A program made the position numbers and the translations under genes. Positions 1 through 9,883 of a DNA stretch of 64,000 nucleotides are shown in pieces. The stretch is taken from assembly GCA_900073065.1 (NCBI GenBank), contig FJOG01000022.1, forward strand, positions 47,357 through 111,356, read 5' to 3'. The notes beneath the pieces are model-generated. The model worked only from the letters and a program-made list of their open reading frames with translations. It did not search any database and was not told where the DNA came from. Numbering within the stretch: the stretch's first letter is position 1; every line of letters begins with the position of its first letter. The stretch comes from Phialocephala subalpina (taxonomy: Eukaryota; Ascomycota; Leotiomycetes; Helotiales; Mollisiaceae).

Positions 1-486
1 ATTAATTTTTAAAATTTTAATTTAATTTTGATATTTTGATTTATATATATATATAATATAATATAATTAGAAATTTAAAAAATCTTATTATTAAATAAAA
101 ATTTTAATATAAATATTAATTAATTATTAAAAAATAAAAAAATAAAAATTTAATTTTCAAATATTTTATATGATTTTTTTTATTTTAGAGTTCAATATAT
201 TATTATAAAAGCTTTCCTTTGTTAAGTAATATCGTAATATAGATCTAAGCATCGTATTCTTATTCGTATTAACGGCCCTCAATTGGGTTCTCGGGAAGAC
301 TTCAACCCTTAGCCCTATAAGGCTGGAGAAAGACCCCTGCTGATATGCATTGACTGGTATTGTCAACAAATCCACGAGCCCAGCATCCTCAGCTGCCTTG
401 GCTGGCGACGTGGGTTCACGAACCTACAAAATGGCAGAGTACGACTGAATCGAGCGATCAAATCTTTGCGACATTATACCTATGGA
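1..486. other. AT-rich left edge, no gene seen
   Basis: Bases 1 to about 230 are almost entirely A and T, with many short A/T runs, and then composition returns to normal within a few dozen bases. No convincing coding frame crosses it. The abrupt change is what the edge of a RIP-mutated AT-rich block looks like in ascomycetes, but the window shows only its margin. The rest, up to the start of the first gene, would be that gene's promoter and 5' leader. Confidence 0.6.
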
Positions 487-2100
487 ATGGGGTCTGCAAA
501 GGTTCAGAGTTTGAAGCGCTGCCTCGGACTAGCCGCCGTTGTGGCTGTCTTCCTGGCTGGCGCAAGTAACGGCGGTATTCTCGTCCTCTCCTTCTTTCAT
601 TGCCACAAAGTCAATGAGTACAGCTAACAGGTTGCAGAACCCAGTTGCACCGCCCCAGTCGCTTTCATCGTCGATTCACAGGCAGCCGCAGATGCACTGA
701 GCAATTGTAGCACAGTCACTGGCAACCTCGTCATCCAAGGCAACGACCTCACTCAAATTACACTGAATGGCATCGGAATTATTGAAGGAAATCTGGAAAC
801 CTCATCCTGCGATGAATTACAAGATATCGTGGCGCCGTCCTTATCCCAAATCACCAAGAACTTCACACTCTCGAACATCCCAGTTCTCAACGCTCTCGAA
901 TTTCCCCTGCTGGATAGCATCAATGGAGGCATATTCTGGGATACAGTGCCTGGCCTCACAAACATCTCATTTGGCAACTTGGCGGCGAATGATCTGCCAG
1001 GGGCGAACGTTGATGGGGACATCTCAATACTGAACACCGGTGTTACTAGCCTTGAATTTCTTAACTTCACGCACTTCTCGAATCCGGACCTGATCTGGAT
1101 CAAAGGAAACCAGCAATTGGGTAATGTGAATCTCACTGGTCTTTCATGGGGTAGCAACTCGTTGGAAATAATCGATAATGGACCTGCGGCACAAGTTCTC
1201 CTCCCCAATCTGAGATCAGTTGGAGCTATTATAATTTCCAATGCTGGCCGTATTGATATCCCAACGCTGTCGGAAACAAGTGCTAATCTTGAAATATCCA
1301 ACAATGCTCTTGATGCCTTCTCAGCGCCGAATCTCACTGCAATAGGAGGCAGCCTCGTCGTCAGCAGCAATGACTTGTCCGACATCAGTCTCCCCAGTTT
1401 GACCAGTATTGATGGGAATTTCAGCGTTTCGAATAACACTGGGTTGGACACGATAAGAAATGTCAACCAACTCTGGTACACTCACGGGAATGTGTCTCTC
1501 ACGGGGAATTTTTCAAAGTAAGACTTCCTCGAGAATGAATAACCCCAATCTCTAACATACCATTCTAGCGTCACATTGCCAAATCTTCGGAGTATTCTGA
1601 CCGGCTTTCATCTCAACAGTTCGAATGCCGCCATGGACTGTACCACTTTTGACAAGCTAGCAGATTCCGAAAGCTGGACATCATCCTTCTACTCATGCGG
1701 TGCCTACCTTCCAGGAGAGAATAAGGACCTCGCGAAGCACTACCAATCTCCCAAAAAAAGCCTCGCGTTGTCGAGGCCAGTCAAAGCAATCATCATCATT
1801 CTATCTATCATCGCGGGATTCTTTTTGTGCGCTCTGTTGACTCGCTGGTGGTGGAGGAAAAGGCATCCTCGTCGGCGGAGTGTGGCCGAAGAACCCGTGG
1901 ATCTCGGTGATATGGGGCACACGAGGCAGCAGTCGGAAGGGGAGGGACTTCCCAAGTATACTAGGGTGGGAAAACCCGGTGAGGTTCCGCCGGGATATAA
2001 TGAAGGTGTGATTGTGCCTCGGGTAGAAGCTGAGAACTTGAATGAAGCACCACCAAACGCTAGTCCAGAGCGAGCGCGGGGTTGGTGGAGATTGTGGTAG
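487..2100 (+). CDS. Ecm33/Sps2-like cell-surface protein with a transmembrane tail
   Basis: Predicted exons 487-565, 638-1517 and 1569-2100 join in frame to 496 aa. The start was chosen because the ATG at 487 opens a classic signal peptide (basic start, then LGLAAVVAVFLAGA) cut by the first intron. The middle consists of leucine/isoleucine-rich repeats with NFSVSNN- and LEISNNA-type strands and many N-glycosylation sites, as in the receptor-L-like fold of Ecm33/Sps2 wall proteins. Near residue 360-400 comes a membrane helix (AIIIILSIIAGFFLCALL) followed by WWWRKRH and a polar cytoplasmic tail of about 90 residues. Known Ecm33 proteins are GPI-anchored and act in wall integrity. This one instead looks like a type I membrane protein, so a sensing or tethering role is possible but inferred. 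Confidence 0.85.
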
Positions 2101-3285
2101 ATGAATGAATCTATTAGTGGAAATCACTTTTCTGCTTTTTCATCGAGTATCGAACAATTTCGACTCCCTTTACAGCGCACTTCCTCAGCCCTCCTCTGCC
2201 TCGATCCATTCCCTGACAATTCCTTCGAACCCATCGTCGGTAAAAAGGGCTAGTTCGGATGCGTAGAAAGTATCCTCTTTCTGAATTCTAACATTTTATC
2301 ATATTGCATGTGTTGAGAGAGTGATATTTTGGTGAGGGCGGTACTTTCCAGGACTTCTCTGAAGCAAACCACCACCCTGGAAACCACAAAAACATCTACA
2401 CAATTGATTTTCTATACATCTCTTATTAATTTTCCTTGCAATTGTAATCGAAACCCCGTCAATAGAAATTACCGCCCAGGTTCTACCTGATATAATTATC
2501 CAAAAGGGTAGTCTTAAAGTCAAGATAGTTTCTCCTCGGTTATACCAGCAAAATCCAACATTTTCCTACTACAGGGTGATTCACGCAACGCTTGCGTAGA
2601 TAATAGCATTTGAGGTGGATGTGGTGAGGTACGCTAAAAGCCACTGAAGCGACAGCCTGGAGACACTGTAGATCACGTTTGGATAATTCCACCAGCATAT
2701 CCGTCGCATTCGATATGCGATCCAGAAAAGTTTTATTGGCCATCTAAATGTCGATTAAAGTCGAAATGAGCAAATTCCATCGACGCGTTCCCAAGAAATT
2801 GAGCTATGATGATGTAGTCTGACACGAGCAATAAGTCGAACAATTCCCGGTCAACAAATGCAGATGATATCGAGTGCTGAACATGTAATGTCATATTTGG
2901 CATTCAAATGTCTTATCCAAACAGAGTTTTTAGGATATCCGTACGAGAGCTACTCGTTCTTGAAGGTACATTTTCAGTTCACTGCTATCAAAGCACTCTC
3001 TTCTGCCACTACTCTTACTCCAATTATGTAGCTTAAAAGACAAGGAGATGTCCGTTTGACATCTACTTCGAATGCTTTGGTCTTCGAGTTCGCTACCCCT
3101 ATTTACCCCTTTCACAAGCGATCGAGGATGAACGTCAGCCTCAGATATTTCCCAGGTAGCACTTCATAATGATAACCAGCTCTCGAAGCCCCAATCAAGC
3201 CCCTTTCGAATGGTAGAGCTCGCCTCTTGAGTAGTGAATCCAGAAGTGACATCCGTTGTGAGGCAATTCTGCGAACAACCTCGAG
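2101..3285. other. Intergenic, no gene seen
   Basis: About 1.2 kb downstream of the Ecm33-like gene. All frames are broken by frequent stops and none shows domain-like composition. It probably holds the 3' end of the preceding gene and unique spacer. Confidence 0.5.
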
Positions 3286-4315
3286 ATGATTTATCGCCGA
3301 ATCTTGAACTTGCATGAATGGATTGAATCCAGCACAATTGGATGTTTCACGACCTCTGATGAAAAACGTCCTCTAACTGCATCCGTGGAATTGGAGGCAG
3401 TTTCGATCTTGAAGGAAAGCATAATAGAAAGACGTTGGAGCCGAGACTGATTCTCTGCAAGAGCAGCATTCAGAGGAATGAAGAGTTTGGCACCAAACAG
3501 ATAGTTATTCGTTCGACGCTGAGATCCCCGAAAACAGCCGTGGGAACAATTGATGAGCAAGCTCCGAATAAAAAAATAAGCAGGAATAACAGAGAAGACA
3601 GTATCGAGATCGATCACATCACAAGTCTTCTAGTACGAGAGATCGGAGACAGCGAAGCAGATATCCTACGAGAAGGTACCCACCTCATGATGCTGAGCAA
3701 GCCTCTCAGATCTGGTCATGAAGATGAATCAGAAGCTCAGTCAAGCTGCACTGGAAAGTGTCTGCAGCGACGAGTACGATATTATCGATGCTTCAGAGTA
3801 TTTGGTCCAACAAGAATGAAGACCAGGGATACCGTGTGGTGGTAAGTAAATCCTCAAAGGTCCCGGCTGAATTCTGACTGTATTCTAGTAGCAGTTATGC
3901 GGAGTTCGAAGGCAGACCGTGGCTTAGGAATGGCTGCATAGAGTTTGCTTATTTCAATCATAAAGACGGAAGCCCCACGAGCGCAAATCCTACTTTGTCA
4001 CAATGGCCCAATCCTCCTTACCCTGACGGTCTCAAAGGACAGCGTATCAGCTTCTTCTCTCTACTAGAACGCGGCATCCGAGCCTTCGACTTCACCACTA
4101 TCTCTGCGGAGGAAATGATATCGAAGGACTAGATTCCCTGTCAAGTAGCAGATGTTACGCGGCGCGGTAGTCAAGCTCATCCTGGCTTCGAAGTTTACAA
4201 CCACCGCCTGGCAGAAGAGATGGAATTATTTGCTGGTGGTCGAGCGAACAGCCACAAACATCACTATGCGGGGGAAGAGGCACCATCTCCTCCTAGACGA
4301 ACTTTCACCTTATGA
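3286..4315 (+). pseudogene. Decayed protein-coding gene, family not recognised
   Basis: Several stretches read like real protein but sit in different frames. One is a 56-codon piece from ATG 3286. Others are short pieces near 3455-3545. A further acidic piece of about 30 codons near 3720-3815 ends in a TGA. A last stretch follows a plausible intron (3841-3889, GTAAGT..CTAG), begins SSYAEFEGRPWLRNGCIEFA, and runs to a TAG at 4129-4131. That frame then stays open for about 60 more codons to 4315, so the TAG looks like an acquired stop (CAG to TAG would fit RIP). I do not recognise the family. An alternative is a functional gene with an exon structure I could not resolve, but several frame changes are needed to recover one protein. 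Confidence 0.45.
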
Positions 4316-4625
4316 TATGAGAGTTTCCTGGGACAGGTGTTGTAAGATTTGAGAACTTGTCTTTTGAGCCCTTGATATATTCTCCCGAGCAAGAAGATGT
4401 TACAATTAACTCTTTTGGCGACCCTGAGTCAATCGAAATAAGGCTTCTTCTTTCGTTTCTGTTTATACAACATATACGAATGTCCATTCCCTCTCCGTTT
4501 AAGATGAACATTGCAAGATCGTTGAGAGCTCTTACACACTTTTGGCGGCAGGGCTTGGGTTGGTGAAGTGGTTTGGCGCTGCGAATGTTCAATTGCATAT
4601 TTCCAGATCTTAGATCTATATTTGT

Positions 4626-4898
4626 TTGTGTACTCTACCACCCATGACGATCCAAATCTATCGTTTACGAGCCACTCGACGTACAATTTCTCAAAGACCA
4701 ATATGGCCATATGGCGAGAATTTCCCGAGGCATCTTTCTGGCATCCGAGTGTCCGCCGAGATTCCTGCGATTCTTGCCTCTCAAGTTTGCCACAGAGGCC
4801 CGCGAAGTCGAGTAGAGAGGCACACAGAGTTCTGGAAAGCTGGGGGCTACGGCAGCACAGTGCCCCAGAATCCAAGGTACTTTGCAGTGAAGTTCTAG
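4626..4898 (+). pseudogene. Possible remnant of a 2EXR-type protein
   Basis: The 90-codon frame contains AEIPAILASQVCHRGPRSRV, then TEFWKAGGYGSTVPQNPRYF and AVKF. Fungal 2EXR-domain proteins have a similarly spaced pattern: an IPAIL..vcreSR block followed by PRiYfn.e.D. The resemblance is partial, there is no upstream 2EXR core, and the frame ends at VKF where an acidic motif would follow. I read it as a decayed fragment rather than a working gene. Chance similarity is a real alternative. Confidence 0.25.
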
Positions 4899-5652
4899 AA
4901 GTGCTTGCCAAAGATTTGCTCGGTAGTAAAATACTTGATTTGACTTGAAGACTTTCCTCAACTTTTAATGTTCCCTGCTGCTTGGGACTTTGGGGTGCCG
5001 CATTTTCTTGATACCGCGAGAGAGGACCGTCTGAATTTTTGCAATATCAAGACACCAGAGAGGGCCGTAAGTCTTAGAGACTTGCCGGGCTATAAATGTA
5101 GGATCACGTGTAAGAAAAGGGGCGGTTTCATGTACAGCTTTGGCCATTTGGCCAAGGCGACGGAAACGCATAGAAAGAAAGCACGAATCTGCTTGCCAAA
5201 TTAAAATGAACAAATAAAATCTTCTGATCTCACACCTGCCACCCTTGCTACCCGTTCTCGCAGCACATCCCCCCGGCGCGGGATACTTCTCCTTCACTTC
5301 TGGTACGCATGACGTATTTTCGTTAGTGGGGTAAATAACCAGAGAAGAAACCGAATGCGGGCAGCAAAGAACCACATCCCTTCCCTCACTCCTCTAACAC
5401 CTCAATTGACCCTCTCCTCCCCCCTCAATTTACTTTCTCGCTCGCCATATACCTATTTATATCTATCTATACGGTACTCACTCACCTCGTCTCAGCGCAA
5501 CCTATCCATCGCATGCATTAAGCTCATCGCTTCTCTTCTCCCCGCTGTCGCACCAGCAAGCAATGCCTTCGACCGTCTGATCTGCACGTCCACACGTCCA
5601 TTCCAGTTCCAGTCCGTCTTTCAACTGCAACTGGCAACTCGCCGCTACACCG
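4899..5652. promoter_or_regulatory. Upstream region of the PKA-type kinase gene
   Basis: No gene is seen. From about 5385 to 5500 the plus strand is strongly pyrimidine-rich (CT tracts), a common feature of ascomycete promoters just upstream of transcription starts. A CACGTG-like E-box core lies near 5104. The remaining ORFs here have no protein-like composition. Confidence 0.4.
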
Positions 5653-7203
5653 ATGCAAGTCCATCGTAGAATTAGCATGAAGATCCGAGAAGTGGCGGAC
5701 TCGGTCTTTCACCACGGATCTCAATCTACGCCCTCGCCAGCGGAAATGGCCCAGCAGACGGAACAGGAGAAGGAGTTTATTGCTCATTTCTCCGACGTGC
5801 AACGTCCACTGCCACCTGGGGAGGTTGCGCAGAATCCGAGGAACAAGGAGTTGGGAAAGAGCTCGAAGGGATTGAGTGTGAGGGATTTCGAGCTGGTCAG
5901 GACGCTAGGAACGGGTGCGTGCAGCTGATTATTGCTTGTTTGCTTGTGCGGTGCTGCGATGCCGTGTCGAGGGGTAGATTTGGGACATGCATGCTGATTA
6001 GGGGCATAGGTACTTTTGCGCGGGTGTGGCTTGTGAGACTTGCTAGTCCTGCAGAGGAGGATCGCGATAAGGTGTTTGCGCTGAAAGTCCTGCGGAAGGT
6101 TGAAGGTTTGTCGAGATAATAATGTCCCAGACTCTGCTGACAGCTCTCCAGTTATCAAGCTCAAGCAAGTCGACCACGTTAACCATGAACGCTCTATTCT
6201 CGCAGATGTTGCTGGACACCCATTCATTACTACCTTAATTACTTCTTTCTCTGATCACGACTCTTTATACATGCTTGTAAGTGTTCAATCTCTACTCGCG
6301 GACACGTTGCTAATCACCCGGTTTTGACAGCTTGATTACTGCCCTGGTGGTGAAGTTTTCTCATACCTTCGAAAAGCGAAACGATTCGACGAAAATACCT
6401 CGCGATTCTACGCCGCCGAAATAGTCCTTATTCTCGAATTCCTACACGAGCGGGAGGGAGTAGCATACCGAGACTTGAAGCCTGAGAATCTGCTATTGGA
6501 TGCAGAGGGTCATATCAAATTGGTAGACTTTGGCTTTGCAAAGCGCCTTGGAAACAGTGAGCGACGCCGAAGTTTTGGCAGAGGCTTTGTTGACAAGAAA
6601 TCAGGGGAAACGTATACGTTATGCGGAACTCCAGAATACCTTGCCCCCGAGGTCATTCAATCAAAGGGCCATACCACGGCGGTCGATTGGTGGGCTTTGG
6701 GTATTCTGATCTACGAATTTCTGACCGGATATCCCCCATTCTGGAACTCTAATCCAATAGAAATTTACAAACAGTACGTCTGCCGCTTTCATCCCAAGAT
6801 TTCTGTCTCACCCAGTCTCACTTTCCTCCCAACTAACCACTTCTCCGCCTTCCTCTTAACTAATCCCCACCGCAGAATCGTTTCCAAACCCGTCCACTTC
6901 CCCACCGAACCCGCCATCTCCCCCGAAGCCAAAGATATAATCCGCCAATTCTGCACCGTCGACCGCTCCAAGCGCCTCGGAAACATCTCCGGCGGCGCTG
7001 CACGAGTAAAAGAACACCCGTTCTTCAAGGGCGTCGTATGGGAAGACGTTTATTACAGGAAATACAGAGGGCCGATTATTCCACCAATTAGGTATCCAGG
7101 CGATGCACAGTGTTTTGACACGTATCCGGATGAGAAGGTGGGGAGGGAGGTTTATAGTGATGAGTTGAAGAGGAAGTGGGAGGATCATTTTAAGGATTTC
7201 TAG
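5653..7203 (+). CDS. cAMP-dependent protein kinase (PKA) catalytic subunit-like
   Basis: Exons 5653-5914, 6010-6105, 6152-6276, 6331-6773 and 6876-7203 join in frame to 417 aa. An N-terminal extension of about 80 residues precedes an AGC kinase domain. Visible motifs are the glycine loop GTGTFARV, the lysine in FALKVL, YRDLKPENLLL for the catalytic loop (Tyr in place of the usual His), DFGFAKRL for DFG, GTPEYLAPEVI for the activation segment, and DWWALGILIYE. The C-terminal tail FDTYPDE is an AGC tail. A basic insertion (RRRSFGRGFVDKKSGE) sits between DFG and the activation loop; I recall such an insertion in the second PKA isoform of filamentous ascomycetes, so a PKA2-type paralogue is my inference. 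It would phosphorylate RRxS-type substrates in the cytosol and nucleus downstream of cAMP. The second ATG at residue 9 could be the true start. Confidence 0.9.
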
Positions 7204-7786
7204 GGGAGAGGCGAGCCGAATTTGCATGGAAAGGGACCATAGGATAGACGAGAACGTGTATATGCTGGATGGGAAGTTGACTGGGACAGTGTCATGGATT
7301 ATCATACGGTGTTTGGGGTAATCGAATGACGGTTTGGATACCGAGCACCTTGAATAGGAGGAGGATTGTCTGCCTCATTTTGGGCAGGAGGTGCTATGAT
7401 ATTGTACAAAGAGACGCGATGAGAGATGAAAACAAACGAGACGAGACACTGTATTGATATGGGATCATGCCCTAATGAATCAGGGTTACGAGAATGGAGA
7501 GAGAGCTGGTAAACCAGCTATGATCTTTGATGTCATTCTAACGTCAATTGAGGAATAGACATTTAAAAGTGCATTTACATCGATCTAGGAGTTGATGGAT
7601 ATTGTGATTTTAGAGAACCAGACAAAATAGAGGACTAGTTTTAATTTGGAAACTGAGCAAAATAAGTATACAAAGATATCATGCCAAGCTAAACAGCCCT
7701 TCACATCCTCCTCTCGATATTACAACCAAATCACCATACGCCTCCTATAATGCCGCTGGATCAAACCTTTATCCCACCTTGCCAAG
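7204..7786. other. Convergent 3' region, no gene seen
   Basis: The spacer lies between the stops of the rightward kinase gene and the leftward DUF4336 gene. No coding frame is supported. It presumably holds both 3' ends. Confidence 0.6.
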
Positions 7787-8693
7787 TCATTTCTTCCCCT
7801 CCAAATGCCACCCAGCAACCTTCTCAAAAACCGTCTTCCCATCCCCCACCAGTGTCTCCCCATGACAAGGAACCAAATTAACAAAATCCCAAGTATTAAT
7901 CTTCCTCATACTAGCATTGAAACCAGCGCGATCCTTCGACCCAAACGCATACCACAACATCCTCTTCTGCCAAATCGCAGTCCCCCTCGTATTCTGCAAC
8001 GCCCCAAAGATTTTCGTCGCCCAACCGGAAGTTGCGTCTTGGCCTGGGACGCGGGAGTATTGTTCTGTGGCGGGAAGGTTGAAGATCAAATCCGCCTCAA
8101 TCAACGTCTTCGATGGTTTGTGACAAAACACCAACTCCTTATTCGGATGTGCATCCACGAATTCGTATTCAAACTCTCGATCGAACTCCTCGCTGACCCG
8201 AACATTCTCTTTCCCTTTCGCGGTGAAAATTGTTTTGAAATCTAGGATTGTGACGGATTTATCGGTACGGTTTTGCTCGGCTCTCTTCTCCGCGAGTCCT
8301 TCGGGACCGATGATGTGGTGGGCTGGAAATGCGGCGGCCCAAGGAGAGAGGAAGATGTGGTGTTCCATGTCGGGAGCGATGAGGTATGTGGTTGGCGGAT
8401 TCGGTGATATCGAAGCAAGCTTCGACTGGACTGTCGGGGTGAGGGCGACGGGGGAGAAGACTGCTAGGGAGCCGGATTGGAGCTTGACTATTCATTGATC
8501 TGTATTAGTATTTGCTTGATTTTTGGGATGGCGGATGAAGGGAGGAGGGGAGATAGGTACCAATTGTAGCTCGTCCACCAATTTTTATCCTTCCGAATCG
8601 TAGGAAGGGAACTGAGAGTGTGGTGACGCCAGGGGCGATGTCGCGGATTACCATCACGTCCTCTGGATTCGAGGGGATGAGTTTGGATGTCAT
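7787..8693 (-). CDS. DUF4336 / metallo-beta-lactamase-fold protein
   Basis: Exon 1 is 8561-8693 and exon 2 is 7787-8487; they join in frame (ATI-V-KLQSG) to 277 aa. The protein follows a well-known fungal family in order: TLSVPFLRFGRIKIGGRATI, then LAVFSPVALTP, APDMEHHIFLSPWAAAFP, IIGPEGLAEKRAE, EFVDAHPNKELVFCHKP, LIEADLIFNLPATEQYSRVP, and a terminal VPCHGETLVGDGK. The His-rich and Asp-containing blocks (EHHIF, EADL, PCHGE) occupy the positions of an MBL-type metal site, but the canonical HxHxDH is absent. The biochemical role of the family is not established. There is no signal peptide or membrane segment, so it is probably cytosolic. Full length for the family. Confidence 0.88.
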
Positions 8694-9883
8694 GTTGCCG
8701 GTACCTGGATTGGTATTCCTTCGATTCTTGGGGTAATGCTGTGTTTTGTTGTACAGAAGTTGTGCTTTTCGATGCTGTGTGAGGTGATCTGAAGTGTGGT
8801 GTGGTGTGGTGTTGATGTCGACAAGGGAGCTTCAAGCCTGTGACGTGACGTAGCGGGGTTTAGTGGCTTGGATGTGCTGCAGTCGAATAGGTGCTTATGA
8901 TAGGCAAGGTCTTCAACGGTATTCTAGAACGCTTCGAATCCGAGATACAATTGTTGTAATGGAAAGCTATTGAGATGACTTGAATGTGTAATGAGGCATG
9001 ATACAAGAGAAATCTCGAGGCATATATATGCTTCACTTGAAGGATTCTCGAACGCATTAATGCGGAAAAGTTACGAAGCATTTGGGTTGTTTGGAACTCA
9101 AATCATTCTGGACTCTGGCAGCACAAGGGTCCTGATGTACTGTAAGCAGCCACAGGCTCGGGTCGGTGTGGATTTAGTACCGAGATACAAACGTTACAGG
9201 GAACCGGTAGGCTGTCGCTATATCCGAGGCCCTGGCTTCTTGAAGTCACTGTGAATGGTCAATGGTTCTTCAATTCCAGTGGAGGCGTAGGGCTTGGTGT
9301 GGAGTGATTTCACATGCAGGTAGTAATCAAAATACTTTACGTCCGAATGCCAGGAACTGGAATTCGTGATCACTTATTGCGAGGTTTTGGCATGAGAGAG
9401 CAAGCATGTATTTGAGATCTCGAGTCTGTCTGATACAGCTACAGGTTCCTTACTGCTCAGCAGCAACGGGAAAGCCGTGATAGAGAACGAATCTCAAATC
9501 AGATCAAAAAAGACTCAGGTATTATTGGAAAAGTGACAATTCCGGAAACAAAGCAGAACAAATGCTGAAACAACCATCAACACCCCGATTTCTTCGTCAT
9601 CCATCCTTCGGAAACAAGTCATGATGACAACAAATGTAAAGAAAAGCCTGCATATGCTCAAGTAGCAGGCCATAGAAAGGCAGAAACATGTAATAGGGGG
9701 TATCAATCAGAACCGTAAAAGCCTGCCATGACAAACGCCAGCGAGCTGTGGGTCTCCGAGACCCTCAAAGAAGACTAGGAACCCCTAAGTAGGTTATCTG
9801 AACGCCCCATAAACTCCAGACCCATCCTTCTATGCCATAGCCAGAAAGAAAGTCGAATTTTCGAATGCGAATGAAGCCCGAAT
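8694..9883. other. Intergenic, no gene seen
   Basis: About 1.2 kb between the start of the DUF4336 gene and the end of the leftward coiled-coil gene. A short GTGGTGTGGTGTGGTG-like simple repeat lies at about 8797-8812 in the DUF4336 promoter. No frame has protein-like composition. Confidence 0.5.

Noticed and set aside
753..1481. Minus-strand ORF of 242 codons under the Ecm33-like gene
   Set aside because: Fully antisense to an exon with convincing protein features and splice sites.
5784..6227. Minus-strand ORF of 147 codons over the first kinase exons
   Set aside because: Crosses exon-intron boundaries of the well-supported kinase gene on the other strand.
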